DNA of 64,000 nt from assembly GCF_030823405.1 (NCBI RefSeq), contig NZ_JAUSXC010000001.1, positions 1,347,001 to 1,411,000 of the forward strand, in the 5' to 3' direction. The stretch comes from Chryseobacterium ginsenosidimutans. Its GTDB lineage: Bacteria; Bacteroidota; Bacteroidia; Flavobacteriales; Weeksellaceae. Below, piece by piece: positions 17,086-26,428 of this stretch (its first letter is position 1; every line of letters begins with the position of its first letter). The notes under the pieces are model-generated. The model was not told the origin of the DNA. It did not search any database and saw only the letters and a list, made by a program, of their open reading frames with translations. The translations under genes and the position numbers were made by a program.

Positions 17086-18016
17086 CGTCAAAGTTTCTGA
17101 AACCGTTCAGAAAATCTTTGATATTCATTCTTTTCTTTCCTTCCAACTGCAATTCTAAAGGAAAATAAACACCATCTTGAGTGTAAATCTTAAATTCATT
17201 TTTTGAAATTTCTAAACTTCCAACAGTTTTTCCGTGATTTAAAATTTCAAACTTTCCTCCGAATATTTTTAATCCTTTTTCTTCTTCCCCGATTTTTAAA
17301 GTAGTAAAAGCAGCCGGATAAGGCGACATTCCTAAAATAAACTGATGAATTTCTTTTGAAGTTTTCGTCCAGTCGATTCTTGTATCTTCTTTGAAAATTT
17401 TAAAAGCATTTTTTGGATTTTCTACATGCGGTTGTGGTCTTTCAACGATTGAATTTTCTGCAAGTCCGTCCAATGTTTTCACTACCAGTTTTGCACCCAT
17501 TTCCATTAATCTGTCATGAAGACTTCCTGCATTCTCGTCTTCCAAAACCGGAATTTCTTCTTGTAACAAAATATTCCCTTCATCAATTTTTTCATTGATA
17601 AAAAAAGTGGTTGCTCCAGATTTTTCTTCACCGTTAATTACCGCATAATTAATCGGTGCTGCACCTCTGTAATCCGGAAGTAGGGAAGCATGAAGATTGA
17701 AAGTTCCCATTTTAGGCATTTCAAACAAAACTTTAGGCATCATTCTGAAAGCTACCACCACAAAAACATCGGCATCCAGTTTTCTTAATTCTTCCAAAAA
17801 CTCAGGATTTCTCAATTTTTCAGGTTGAAAAACAGGAATATTATTTTCTACAGCAAAAACTTTTACCGGAGATTGATTGATTTTTTGTCCGCGTCCGCTT
17901 GCTTTATCCGCAACGGTTACAACGCCTACAACTTCATGGTGAGATTGGTGAATAGCTTCCAACGAAGTCTTTGCAAACTCCGGAGTTCCTAAAAAAACGA
18001 CTTTCAATGATTTCAT
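17069..18016 (-). CDS. fmt: Methionyl-tRNA formyltransferase
   Basis: Formylates Met-tRNA(fMet) for initiation. The 315-residue protein begins VVFLGTPEFAK and has the catalytic block FNLHASLLPDYRGAAPINYA (Asn/His/Asp triad; SLLPxYRG is the hallmark), then GATTFFINEKIDEGNIL. The C-terminal tRNA-binding domain spans about 205-315. Normal length. It ends within the convergent terminator shared with ribB and lies 94 bases downstream of recQ on the same strand; the gap contains AT-rich imperfect repeats of the 'gaattatgaatta' type. Confidence 0.96.
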   Translation of the reverse strand: MKSLKVVFLGTPEFAKTSLEAIHQSHHEVVGVVTVADKASGRGQKINQSPVKVFAVENNIPVFQPEKLRNPEFLEELRKLDADVFVVVAFRMMPKVLFEMPKMGTFNLHASLLPDYRGAAPINYAVINGEEKSGATTFFINEKIDEGNILLQEEIPVLEDENAGSLHDRLMEMGAKLVVKTLDGLAENSIVERPQPHVENPKNAFKIFKEDTRIDWTKTSKEIHQFILGMSPYPAAFTTLKIGEEEKGLKIFGGKFEILNHGKTVGSLEISKNEFKIYTQDGVYFPLELQLEGKKRMNIKDFLNGFRNFDEIKMA

Positions 18017-18110
18017 TGTACAAAGATAAGATCTTTGAATTATAAGTTATGAATTGTGAATTATGAATTAATTTTCCATCTTAATAAAATTCCTTCTTAG
18101 TTTGTATTGC

Positions 18111-20012
18111 TTACGTCAAAGAATACGTTCTAAAATTTAGCATTTTTACTTTTCCAGAATCTAATAAGAAAATCAGGTTTTCTAAGATGTTTTCTTTGGA
18201 ATGATAACTTAATTGGATCGAGAGCTCCTCAATTGTCGAAGGCTTTTTGCTTAATAAATTAACAATCTGTGTAGAAATATTTCTTCCGAAAATAGATTGT
18301 TTATTTTTTTCACAAACGGAACATTTACCACAGTTTTTAGAATCTTTTTCTCCAAAATAGGCAAGAATCAGTTTCATTTTACAATATTGATTATCTTCAA
18401 TATAAAACTTCATTTCTTCCCATTTCTGGATTTTATTTTTTTGAATGTGTTCAAAAAGTTTCCAGTATGCTGAATTAATAACTCTTTCATCTCTTGGTTT
18501 TAAAAACTTAATACTAGATAAAGCACCATCGATATATTCCACATACCCTTTCTGTTGAAGCTCTTTTAATCTTTCTTTGATTAGATGAATTTCCACGCCA
18601 ATTTTATTACTCACTTGTTGCTCACTGAACATTACTTTATGAGTGGTAATCCCTGAAATTGTACGAAGCATTAATTCCAGAAAATAAGCGTCTTTTTGAG
18701 GAAGCTGATCAATTTCTTCGGCTTGCATTAAAAGTTGTAATGATGACAAACTTTTATTTTCATTAAAATAAATAATTTCCTGATTATGAAGAAAAGTTAA
18801 AACATTTTTTATTTTTGCATTCGATAATTTTGTGAAATTCTGGATTCCTGCTACATTTAATTGAAATACTTTTTCGGGCAGTTCAAATTCTGCAACCTGA
18901 AAAATAGAATATAAATAATTGATTATTTTTAAAAATTCGGTTTTATTGGGAATTTGATTTTTTAATATTTGATCAAAATTTAAAATTTCCTGTTTATTCC
19001 AAAGTAAAAAAGTAAAGCTCTCTTTTCCATCTCTTCCTGATCTTCCTATTTCCTGATAAAAATTTTCGATAGACGGGGCAGGAGAGTAGTGAATAACAAA
19101 CCGGACATTATCTTTGTCAATACCCATTCCAAAAGCATTTGTGGAAATCAGCACGTTGTTGTCACTGTTATTCCAGATTGATTGTTTGGTATTTTTCTCT
19201 TTTGTTGTTAAGCCTGCATGGAAGAAATCAACATTATTTAATTGATTTTTGCGTAAAAATTCTGCTAACTGCTCTGCTTCTTTTCTTGTTCTTACGTAGA
19301 TAATTCCGGATTCATTTGTGAATTTTAAAATATCAAAAATGCGTTGAAATTTATCAGAGATTTCTTCCGTAAAAATTCTGATATTTTCTCTTCTAAAACT
19401 CTTTTGAAAGACCTGTGGATTTTTTAATTCAAGTTTTAATTTAATTTCTTCTAAAACTTTGGACGTTGCCGTTGCTGTTAACGCAAGACAAGGAATTTTA
19501 GGATGATTATGCCTGAAATCTTTTATATTCTGATAGCTTGGTCGGAAATCCTGTCCCCATTCTGAAATACAATGTGCTTCATCTACCGCAATAAAAGACA
19601 GCTGAATTTCTTCAATATTCTGAAGAAACTGTTTATTTGTAAGTCTTTCCGGGGAAACATAGAGCATTTTTGTTAAGCCATCTTTACAGCGGTCATATAT
19701 ACTTTCAGCATCATATTCATCCAATTCGGAAGATAAATATTCTGCTTCTACTCCTTTTGACTTCAGTTGATTTACCTGATCTTTCATCAAGGCTAAAAGA
19801 GGGGAAATAATAAGACAGGTCCCTTCTTTTAACAAAGCGGGAAGCTGATAGCATAAAGATTTTCCAGCACCAGTGGGTAAGAGAACTAAGGTGTCTTTTT
19901 CATTAATAACGGAATCAATAATACTTTCCTGAGAATCACGAAAACTGTCGTAGCCCCAAAAATGCTTTAAGGTTTTAAATTTTAACTCTTGAAAATCTTG
20001 CTGAGAAATCAT
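18111..20012 (-). CDS. recQ: RecQ-family ATP-dependent DNA helicase
   Basis: A 3'-5' DNA helicase for recombination and fork repair. Motif 0 (FRDSQESII), Walker A LLPTGAGKSLCYQLPALL, DEAHCISEWGQDFRPSY (DEAH box plus aromatic-rich loop), LALTATAT, and helicase C motifs NVLISTNAFGMGIDKDNVRFVIHY and QEIGRSGRDG are all present. A RecQ zinc-binding region follows with CKMKLILAYFGE and CGKCSVC. The C-terminus is a short winged/RQC-like part and there is no HRDC domain; at 633 residues this is the shorter RecQ type often found as a second copy in Bacteroidetes. Cytoplasmic. The gene starts 77 bases beyond the ompA-like terminator. Confidence 0.93.
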   Translation of the reverse strand: MISQQDFQELKFKTLKHFWGYDSFRDSQESIIDSVINEKDTLVLLPTGAGKSLCYQLPALLKEGTCLIISPLLALMKDQVNQLKSKGVEAEYLSSELDEYDAESIYDRCKDGLTKMLYVSPERLTNKQFLQNIEEIQLSFIAVDEAHCISEWGQDFRPSYQNIKDFRHNHPKIPCLALTATATSKVLEEIKLKLELKNPQVFQKSFRRENIRIFTEEISDKFQRIFDILKFTNESGIIYVRTRKEAEQLAEFLRKNQLNNVDFFHAGLTTKEKNTKQSIWNNSDNNVLISTNAFGMGIDKDNVRFVIHYSPAPSIENFYQEIGRSGRDGKESFTFLLWNKQEILNFDQILKNQIPNKTEFLKIINYLYSIFQVAEFELPEKVFQLNVAGIQNFTKLSNAKIKNVLTFLHNQEIIYFNENKSLSSLQLLMQAEEIDQLPQKDAYFLELMLRTISGITTHKVMFSEQQVSNKIGVEIHLIKERLKELQQKGYVEYIDGALSSIKFLKPRDERVINSAYWKLFEHIQKNKIQKWEEMKFYIEDNQYCKMKLILAYFGEKDSKNCGKCSVCEKNKQSIFGRNISTQIVNLLSKKPSTIEELSIQLSYHSKENILENLIFLLDSGKVKMLNFRTYSLT

Positions 20013-20040
20013 GTGATAAATATAAGAAAGGTAAGGTAAT

Positions 20041-20067
20041 AAAAAAAGCCACGCAGAGCGTGACTTT
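20041..20067 (-). terminator. Terminator of the OmpA-type gene pair
   Basis: On the minus strand a 10-base stem (20058-20067 with 20045-20054, one G-T pair, core GTCACGC / GCGTGGC) with a TCT loop runs into seven T. It begins 22 bases after the stop codon. Confidence 0.85.
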
Positions 20068-20089
20068 AATATAATTACTAATAAGTTTA

Positions 20090-21550
20090 TTATTTAGCTT
20101 CGAAGTAAACCCTTCTGTTTGCTCTGTTTTTCCATTCAGGACATTTAGTGGCAGGGTCACACTCAGGATATTTAAGGTCTTTTTCACCTCTACCTTCTGA
20201 GTTTAATTTACCAGACTGAACACCGCTTTTGATTAAATAATCTTTAACGTTATTTGCTCTTCTTTCAGATAATTTTTGGTTATAAGCATCAGAAGCTCTT
20301 GTATCTGTAGCTCCGATTACGGTATAAGTACCGTTTGAAGAGTTAATATAGTTTACAGCATTGTTCAGGATAGGTGTGTTAGAAGGTAAAATTCTGTCTG
20401 AATTTAAATCAAACTCGATTCCTTCTAATGTTCTTGTTGTATCATCTACAACTCCAGGTGTTACAGGAGCAATCGTAGGACAACCTTGGTTTTCTACCGG
20501 TCCTGGAACAGTTACACATTTGTCGTAAAGATCAATTACACCATCAAGGTCAGTATCAAGAGCAACACCAGCACCATCAACTCTTGCACCAGCAGGAGTA
20601 TCAAGCTGTCTGTCCCAATCGTCGCAAACACCGTCATTATCAAGATCTCCTTTTTTACAAACTTCGATATCCTGGTTTTTGTTTGCCAATACATCTAATT
20701 TATAGTAGATTTCCTGAAGTGGATCATGCCACATTAGGTGAGATTCATGCTTTCCTAATTTTAAGGAAATCCCTAAAGTTGCATTGAAGAAGTTATCAGA
20801 AACCTGCTCTTCACGTTTGTTGATTGCACTGTATTTATCACCACCACCATCGAATTCATCATCACCGGTAATAGCATACATTAGTCTACCCTCGATGTCA
20901 ATTCTTCTGTTAACTTTATATTTAACACCGGCACCAGCCTGAGCAAACATAGAACCAAGTTGGAACGGTTTAATTTCTGTTACCATTCTTTGTCCTTTCT
21001 CATCTTTCTGATAAGCTCTGTAAGCCAAAGTTCCGATACCTGCATATCCGTGTAATGCCCATCTGTAAGGAGAGTGGTTATCAACTCTTCTCAATAAATT
21101 TGAAAAGTTAATATCTCCTAATAATGAGATCGCATCATATTGGGTTCTCGCAGCTACTTGTTGGTATGCAGACGCATTTGCAGGAGCAGCATTTTTGGTG
21201 TTAAACCATCCTTGTCTTGTTTCCCCTCTATCATATTGTAAGTTAATACCAAAAGCATGTGTAATAGCTTTATCAATACTGATATATGCAGAATAACCGA
21301 AAAGATTTTTACCGTTACCGTTCTTTATAGATGTTAAGTCTGCAGATTGAATTAATGGTACACCTGCACCAACTGAGATCGCCCAATCATTAAATCTTTT
21401 CGATTTGTTTGTAAATGGGGAAATATTCGCAGAGCCTGAAGAGAACGTATTTGGATATTCTCCATTTGAAACTACCGCAGTTGAGTCTTGTGCAAAGCCA
21501 GCTGTAGGAACAGCTAATGCTAATGCGACAATTGCTAAACTTAATTTCAT
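20090..21550 (-). CDS. OmpA-family outer-membrane protein with TSP3-like repeats
   Basis: A major cell-envelope anchor: an outer-membrane beta-barrel linked to a peptidoglycan-binding domain. The 486 residues contain a signal peptide ending near GFAQ, a barrel of about 240 residues, an Asp-rich calcium-binding linker of thrombospondin-type-3 style (CKKGDLDNDGVCDDWD, then LDTDLDGVIDLYDKC, about 295-350), and a C-terminal OmpA domain (about 370-486) with NQKLSERRANNVKDYL and the conserved Asp in GATDTRA. The final segment has a Cys pair (ECDPATKC). It is preceded, 32 bases upstream, by a shorter paralogue with the same barrel and linker, and the two end in one terminator. Confidence 0.93.
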   Translation of the reverse strand: MKLSLAIVALALAVPTAGFAQDSTAVVSNGEYPNTFSSGSANISPFTNKSKRFNDWAISVGAGVPLIQSADLTSIKNGNGKNLFGYSAYISIDKAITHAFGINLQYDRGETRQGWFNTKNAAPANASAYQQVAARTQYDAISLLGDINFSNLLRRVDNHSPYRWALHGYAGIGTLAYRAYQKDEKGQRMVTEIKPFQLGSMFAQAGAGVKYKVNRRIDIEGRLMYAITGDDEFDGGGDKYSAINKREEQVSDNFFNATLGISLKLGKHESHLMWHDPLQEIYYKLDVLANKNQDIEVCKKGDLDNDGVCDDWDRQLDTPAGARVDGAGVALDTDLDGVIDLYDKCVTVPGPVENQGCPTIAPVTPGVVDDTTRTLEGIEFDLNSDRILPSNTPILNNAVNYINSSNGTYTVIGATDTRASDAYNQKLSERRANNVKDYLIKSGVQSGKLNSEGRGEKDLKYPECDPATKCPEWKNRANRRVYFEAK

Positions 21551-21582
21551 AGTGTATTTTTTATTTAGTTAATTTAAATGAT

Positions 21583-22698
21583 TTATTTATTTGTCGTTGG
21601 GCATCCGTTGTTTTCTACAGGTCCCGGAACAGTTACACACTTATCGTATAAGTCGATAACACCATCCAGATCCATATCCAAAGCAACACCTGCACCATCT
21701 ACTCTTGCACCGGCAGGAGTGTCAAGCTGTCTGTCCCAATCGTCACAAACCCCATCGTTATCAAGATCTCCTTTTTCACAAACTACAAGTTCTACGCTTT
21801 TATTTTCTAAAACGTCGGCTCTGTAATATGCTTCTTGTAAAGGATCATGCCATGCAAGATGAGACATATGTTTTCCTAGTTTGAATGAAACTCCTAAATT
21901 AACAGTCCATGCATTATCAGATCTTCTTTTGTCGATCATGTTGTATTTAGACACTTTAGAAGCTGTATCATAATCATCAGGACCTGAATTTCCACCACCA
22001 TCAAATTCATCATCACCACTGATGATATACATGGTTCTGGCTTCAATGTCAATAAGTTTTGAAACATTATATTTCACACCTACACCGAGCTGATAATAAA
22101 TTGAATTGATATCTAATTTTTGATTAATAAATAAAGGGATTCTAGCAGGAGTAGTGCTCCATCTGAACTCATTATTGTCATGCAATGATGTATTGTAGTT
22201 CATTACACCTATACCTCCGTAACCATGTAAAGCCCATCTGTAAGGAGAATGATTGTCAACTCTTCTCAAAATGTTTGAGAAATTAACATCTCCCATTAAG
22301 GCAATCTGATTATACTTTGTTTTCGCTTCTGCAACTCCTCCGGCTAAGCCTGCAGCTCCTTCAAGCTGACCTTTCTGTGTTGTTTCACCTCTTTGGTAAA
22401 TAAGACTAATTCCTAGAACGTGAGTGATTTGTTTATCCAAACTCACATACGTGTTATAACCCCAATTGATCTTTTTATCAGTGATCGATTTAAGATCTGA
22501 GTGAGCCATAAAAGCTACACCACCACCGACTGAAACAGACCAATCATTGAATCTTTTAGCCTTGTTGTTGAAAGGTTGAACATTGGCAGAACCTGAAGAG
22601 AAAGTATTTGGATACCTATTATTCGAAGTAACAGCTATACTATCCTGTGCATAAGTAGCAATAGGCAATGTCGCCAATAATAATAAACCTAATTTCAT
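21583..22698 (-). CDS. OmpA-like barrel paralogue lacking the OmpA domain
   Basis: A 371-residue tandem paralogue of the next gene. It has the same signal peptide style, the barrel motif YPNTFSSGSAN at its start, NFSNILRRVDNHSPYRWALHGYGG, DDEFDGGG, the linker GDLDNDGVCDDWDRQLDTPA and LDGVIDLYDKCVTVPGP. It stops right after GCPTTNK, where the neighbour continues into its peptidoglycan-binding domain. The stop codon is 32 bases from the next start, so nothing of the missing domain remains. It is thus a barrel plus calcium-binding tail without an anchor. folK lies 22 bases upstream on the same strand. Confidence 0.88.
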   Translation of the reverse strand: MKLGLLLLATLPIATYAQDSIAVTSNNRYPNTFSSGSANVQPFNNKAKRFNDWSVSVGGGVAFMAHSDLKSITDKKINWGYNTYVSLDKQITHVLGISLIYQRGETTQKGQLEGAAGLAGGVAEAKTKYNQIALMGDVNFSNILRRVDNHSPYRWALHGYGGIGVMNYNTSLHDNNEFRWSTTPARIPLFINQKLDINSIYYQLGVGVKYNVSKLIDIEARTMYIISGDDEFDGGGNSGPDDYDTASKVSKYNMIDKRRSDNAWTVNLGVSFKLGKHMSHLAWHDPLQEAYYRADVLENKSVELVVCEKGDLDNDGVCDDWDRQLDTPAGARVDGAGVALDMDLDGVIDLYDKCVTVPGPVENNGCPTTNK

Positions 22699-22720
22699 AC
22701 AGTATGTTTTATGTTTTATT

Positions 22721-23137
22721 TCAGATAAAATCTTTTAATAATATTCTGGAAAATTCTCTTTCAAAAAGATGTTTTTTGTGAGGGATTTCCAATCTTTCTG
22801 AGAAGAATTTTACTTCATTATATTTAACGATATCTATATCTATTATTCTGTCGGCATATCCTCCCTTCGCTTTAGAATCGTTAAACCTTCCCATTTCCAT
22901 TTCAATACCTTTAATAAAATCAAGCAGTTGAATTGGTGAAAGATGTGTAAATATTATCGTTGCAATATTACAAAAAATATTGGAACTGACAAATTCTACG
23001 GGCTCGGATGTTAAAAATTCACTTATTTTTAATATTTCATTTCCCCCTTCTTTGATTTTTTCAAGAGCTGTTTCTAAATTTTTTTTTTGATCTCCAAGAT
23101 TACTTCCGAGTAACAAAACCACTGTATGTTGCGACAT
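22721..23137 (-). CDS. folK: 2-amino-4-hydroxy-6-hydroxymethyldihydropteridine diphosphokinase
   Basis: Pyrophosphorylates the pterin in folate synthesis. The 138-residue protein begins VVLLLGSNLGDQKKNL (family signature LGSNLGD), has EPVEF, and the catalytic YADRIIDIDIVKYN motif, and ends PHKKHLFEREF, the usual P-H-x-x-x-x-x-R/E-F run. Slightly shorter than E. coli FolK (159). Cytoplasmic. It is divergent from sppA with only 8 bases between the two start codons, and the OmpA paralogue follows after 22 bases, so folate and envelope genes may share a transcript. Confidence 0.92.
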   Translation of the reverse strand: MSQHTVVLLLGSNLGDQKKNLETALEKIKEGGNEILKISEFLTSEPVEFVSSNIFCNIATIIFTHLSPIQLLDFIKGIEMEMGRFNDSKAKGGYADRIIDIDIVKYNEVKFFSERLEIPHKKHLFEREFSRILLKDFI

Positions 23138-23145
23138 ATAGGAAA

Positions 23146-24915
23146 ATGATTGATTTTATGAAAAGTTTTTTTAAAAATGTACTGGCAAATATAGTGGCTA
23201 TTGTCATATTATGTGTCGTGTTTTTCTTCTTTTTTATCATAATGCTTGTTTTTAGTGCGATGGGAAGTGAGCAGTCTGTAGTTGTAAAAAAGAATTCTGT
23301 ACTTACAATTAATTTAAAAACAAATATAATAGACAGCCCGACCGAAGAGCAGAACGGGTTATTTGAAATTAGTAATCAGAATAAAAGTATTCTTATTTAT
23401 GATGCAATTGAAGCTATTAATAAAGCAAAAACCGATGATAATATTAAAGGTATAAGTATTGAAGCAGATCAGCTTAATGCAGGAATAACCCAGATTGATG
23501 ATCTTAGGAATGCTATACAGGACTTTAAAAAAAGTGGAAAGTTTGTGTATGCCTATGGGAATGCTGTTTCTCAGTCTTCTTACTACCTTGGCTCTGTTGC
23601 TGATCAATATTATCTGAACCCTTCAGGAATGATTGAACTTAAAGGTCTGGCTACGGAAGTCGCTTTCTATAAAGATTTTGCAGATAAATACGGAATCGGA
23701 ATTGAAGTAATCCGTCACGGAAAATTCAAATCTGCCGTTGAACCTTTCTTAAGAAATGATATTTCTCCTGAAAATAAAGAACAGTTGAGTACTCTTTTGA
23801 ATGACATCTGGAAAAACACTTCCTCAAGAATGGCAGCGTCCAGAAAGATTGATACGGCTCAATTCAGAACGGTTGTTGATAGTTTATATGGAATGATCCC
23901 TGATTTAGGGTTAAAATATAAATTAGCAGATAAATTAATTCAAAAAACTGAATATGATCAGTTAATTAAGTTAAAATTAAACTTAAAGGATGATGAAAAA
24001 CTTAATAAAATTTCTTTAGGAAAATATGTCGCTTCTTACTCTGATGATGAGAAATCGGGTGATAAAGTTGCTGTTTTGTATGCTTCTGGCTCTATTAACG
24101 GTGGTGATAATTATAATGATATTCATTCTGAGAAGTATATTAAATATATCAAAGATCTTCAGGAAAATGATAAAGTGAAAGCTGTTGTTTTCAGAATTAA
24201 TTCTCCCGGAGGAAGTGCAAATGCTTCTGATGAAATTTTGTTTCAACTTCAACAGTTGAAAAAGAAAAAACCACTAATCGTTTCTTTCGGTGACTATGCG
24301 GCTTCCGGAGGGTATTATATTGCGATGGCGGCTGATAAAATTTATTCTGAGCCCAATACACTTACAGGATCGATCGGAGTTTTTGGGGTAATTCCTTACT
24401 TTAAAGATATTGCCAATAAAAACGGGATCCGTGCAGATATTGTTGCTACAAATGCCAATTCTCAATATTATTCTTCTTTAAATGGGGTGACACCTTACGG
24501 AGTAAGCTTAATTACAAGAAGCGTTGAAGGAACTTATAAAAGATTTGTACATTTTGTAACTCAAAACAGAAAGCAAACTTTTGAGCAGATTGATAATATT
24601 GGGGGTGGAAGAGTATGGAGCGGAACGAGAGCTAAACAAATCGGTCTTGTGGATGATTTAGGAACTCTGAATGATGCCGTAAAATTTGCTGCTCAAAAAG
24701 CAGGGTTAAAATCTTACGCTGTTTCATCTTACCCAAAAAGAATGACTCCTTTTGAACAGATCTTTAAAGATTTAAACGAAGATGATATCTCTGCAAGAGT
24801 GATTAAAAATAAAATTGGAAAAGCTAATTACGAAATTTTGCAACAGGTTATAGAAGAAAGAAAACTACAGTCTGAAGTGAAAATGGAAATGCCTTACCAG
24901 ATCAAAATCGACTAA
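23146..24915 (+). CDS. sppA: Signal peptide peptidase SppA, 67K type
   Basis: Membrane-anchored serine-lysine protease that degrades cleaved signal peptides. The 589 residues include one N-terminal membrane helix (about 8-36) and two S49 domains. The catalytic Lys is in IRHGKFKSAVEPF (about 190-200) and the nucleophile Ser in YAASGGYYIAMAADKIYSEP (about 384-386 for ASG). The substrate-binding FRINSPGGSA precedes it. The start may be ATG 23146 or 23158 (MKSFFKN). Because folK diverges 8 bases away, the promoter must lie inside folK; a TATGTTGC near 23125 is the nearest candidate. Confidence 0.94.
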   Translation: MIDFMKSFFKNVLANIVAIVILCVVFFFFFIIMLVFSAMGSEQSVVVKKNSVLTINLKTNIIDSPTEEQNGLFEISNQNKSILIYDAIEAINKAKTDDNIKGISIEADQLNAGITQIDDLRNAIQDFKKSGKFVYAYGNAVSQSSYYLGSVADQYYLNPSGMIELKGLATEVAFYKDFADKYGIGIEVIRHGKFKSAVEPFLRNDISPENKEQLSTLLNDIWKNTSSRMAASRKIDTAQFRTVVDSLYGMIPDLGLKYKLADKLIQKTEYDQLIKLKLNLKDDEKLNKISLGKYVASYSDDEKSGDKVAVLYASGSINGGDNYNDIHSEKYIKYIKDLQENDKVKAVVFRINSPGGSANASDEILFQLQQLKKKKPLIVSFGDYAASGGYYIAMAADKIYSEPNTLTGSIGVFGVIPYFKDIANKNGIRADIVATNANSQYYSSLNGVTPYGVSLITRSVEGTYKRFVHFVTQNRKQTFEQIDNIGGGRVWSGTRAKQIGLVDDLGTLNDAVKFAAQKAGLKSYAVSSYPKRMTPFEQIFKDLNEDDISARVIKNKIGKANYEILQQVIEERKLQSEVKMEMPYQIKID

Positions 24916-24936
24916 ACTAAATTATATTGTACAAAG

Positions 24937-24977
24937 AAACGGCGGATTTGAAATTTCAAATCCGCCGTTTTATTTTT
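24937..24977. terminator. Strong terminator between sppA and the GlsB-like gene
   Basis: A perfect inverted repeat, 24937-24953 with 24954-24970 (core ACGGCGGATTTGAAA), followed by TATTTTTA on the plus strand. On the minus strand the tail is TTTCTTTG. It is the most GC-rich hairpin in the window. Confidence 0.88.
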
Positions 24978-24989
24978 AGCTAAAAATTT

Positions 24990-25250
24990 TTAACTTTTCT
25001 TTGTTGCCATTCCATAAATCCAGAGTACGATTAAAGCTCCTCCGATTGATAAAATCCAGCTTCTTGGGTTCCAGAAAGAAGTTACATCACCCCAATGAAG
25101 GATGTAAACTCCGATCGCTCCTCCCACGAAAGCTCCTACAATTCCTAAAATAATTGTAATAAGCCATCCTCCTCCTTGAGTTCCAGGCATGATCAGTTTT
25201 GCGATTGCTCCGGCAATAAGCCCGAATAAAATCCATGTTAAAATTCCCAT
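24990..25250 (-). CDS. GlsB/YeaQ/YmgE-family stress membrane protein
   Basis: 86 residues, three hydrophobic helices (about 3-20, 28-50, 63-80). The opening GILTWILFGLIAGAIAKLI and the GGGWLITIILGIVGAFVGG stretch are typical of the transglycosylase-associated/GlsB family. Members are general-stress-induced inner-membrane proteins of unknown mechanism. It is a single gene; no consensus promoter was seen in the 68 bases to ftsY. Confidence 0.92.
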   Translation of the reverse strand: MGILTWILFGLIAGAIAKLIMPGTQGGGWLITIILGIVGAFVGGAIGVYILHWGDVTSFWNPRSWILSIGGALIVLWIYGMATKKS

Positions 25251-25318
25251 AGTTGCATTTTTTTATTTGTTAATATTTAAAGTTTGTTATTGCTAATTTA
25301 GGGAAAACATGATTGAAA

Positions 25319-26272
25319 TCATCTTTTCTTGAAGAATGAGTCAACAAATTCCGTACCATTGAATAATTGCAGATCCTGCATCTTTTCTCCGACACCGATA
25401 TATTTCACAGGAATCTGGAACTGATCAGAAATACCAATTACAACACCGCCTTTTGCTGTTCCGTCTAATTTTGTTATAGCTAAAGCGTTTACTTCTGTTG
25501 CTGCAGTAAACTGCTTTGCCTGCTCGAAAGCATTTTGGCCTGTAGAACCGTCAAGAACCAACAAAACCTCGTGAGGAGCATCAGGAATAACCTTTTGCAT
25601 TACTCTTTTGATTTTTGAAAGTTCATTCATGAGATTGATTTTGTTGTGAAGTCTTCCGGCTGTATCGATAATTACAACGTCTGCATTTTGAGCGACAGCA
25701 CTTTGTACTGTATCAAAAGCTACAGAAGCCGGATCAGAGCCCATTTCCTGTTTTACAATAGGAACTCCGACTCTTTCGCTCCAGATTACTAACTGATCGA
25801 CAGCTGCAGCTCTAAATGTATCTGCGGCTCCCAAAACAACCTTTCTGCCTTCAGATTTAAACTGATGGGCCAATTTTCCGATCGTTGTGGTTTTTCCAAC
25901 GCCGTTTACTCCGACAACCATAATTACATAAGGCTTTTTGGAAGTATCAATATTTCCTGTTCCTGCGTGGGGATTTTCAAGCAAAAGTCCTGAAATTTCT
26001 TCACGAAGAATTTTATCCAATTCGTTTACGCTTACAAATTTATCTCTTGCAACACGTTCTTCAATTTTTTCTATGATTTTAATAGTTGTGGACGCGCCAA
26101 CATCGGATGCAATAAGTATTTCTTCCAGATCATCCAGAACTTCATCATCTACTTTGCTTTTGCCGACTACGGCTTTTGTCATTTTTTCAAAGAAACCCTG
26201 ACTGGATTTTTCCAATCCTTTATCTAAAGTTTCTTTTTCTTCTTTTTTGAAAATATTTTTAAACCAACTCAT
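25319..26272 (-). CDS. ftsY: Signal recognition particle receptor FtsY
   Basis: SRP receptor GTPase for co-translational membrane targeting. The 317 residues hold the N domain (helical, 20-95) and the G domain with G1 GVNGVGKTTTIGKLA (about 118-132), DTFRAAAVDQL, G3 DTAGRLHNK, and G4 TKLDGTAKGG. The acidic A domain of enterobacterial FtsY is reduced to about 15 residues (NIFKKEEKETL), which is usual here. It lies downstream of rpmB-rpmG-DUF4295 on the same strand, but a terminator separates them. Confidence 0.96.
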   Translation of the reverse strand: MSWFKNIFKKEEKETLDKGLEKSSQGFFEKMTKAVVGKSKVDDEVLDDLEEILIASDVGASTTIKIIEKIEERVARDKFVSVNELDKILREEISGLLLENPHAGTGNIDTSKKPYVIMVVGVNGVGKTTTIGKLAHQFKSEGRKVVLGAADTFRAAAVDQLVIWSERVGVPIVKQEMGSDPASVAFDTVQSAVAQNADVVIIDTAGRLHNKINLMNELSKIKRVMQKVIPDAPHEVLLVLDGSTGQNAFEQAKQFTAATEVNALAITKLDGTAKGGVVIGISDQFQIPVKYIGVGEKMQDLQLFNGTEFVDSFFKKR

Positions 26273-26374
26273 TCTTATGAATTACGGAATTTTTAATTAC
26301 AGATTATGAGTTAATTTATCACTTGACTTTTCTATTCACTTGATAATTTGTAATTAACTCAAAAGCAAAGATAA

Positions 26375-26407
26375 CAAAAAAACTACCCAAAAGATGAGTA
26401 GTTTTTT
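26375..26407 (-). terminator. Terminator of the rpmB-rpmG-DUF4295 operon
   Basis: On the minus strand AAAAAACTACTC pairs with GGGTAGTTTTTT (one wobble) around a 7-base loop, and the T run follows. It lies 22 bases after the DUF4295 stop codon and upstream of ftsY. Confidence 0.75.
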
Positions 26408-26428
26408 ATATTGTAAATAAAGTAGGGA

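Noticed and set aside
18017..18110. Tandem-repeat or CRISPR-like structure upstream of fmt
   Set aside because: The gaattatgaatta-type units are imperfect, very AT-rich and only a few in number, with no spacers.
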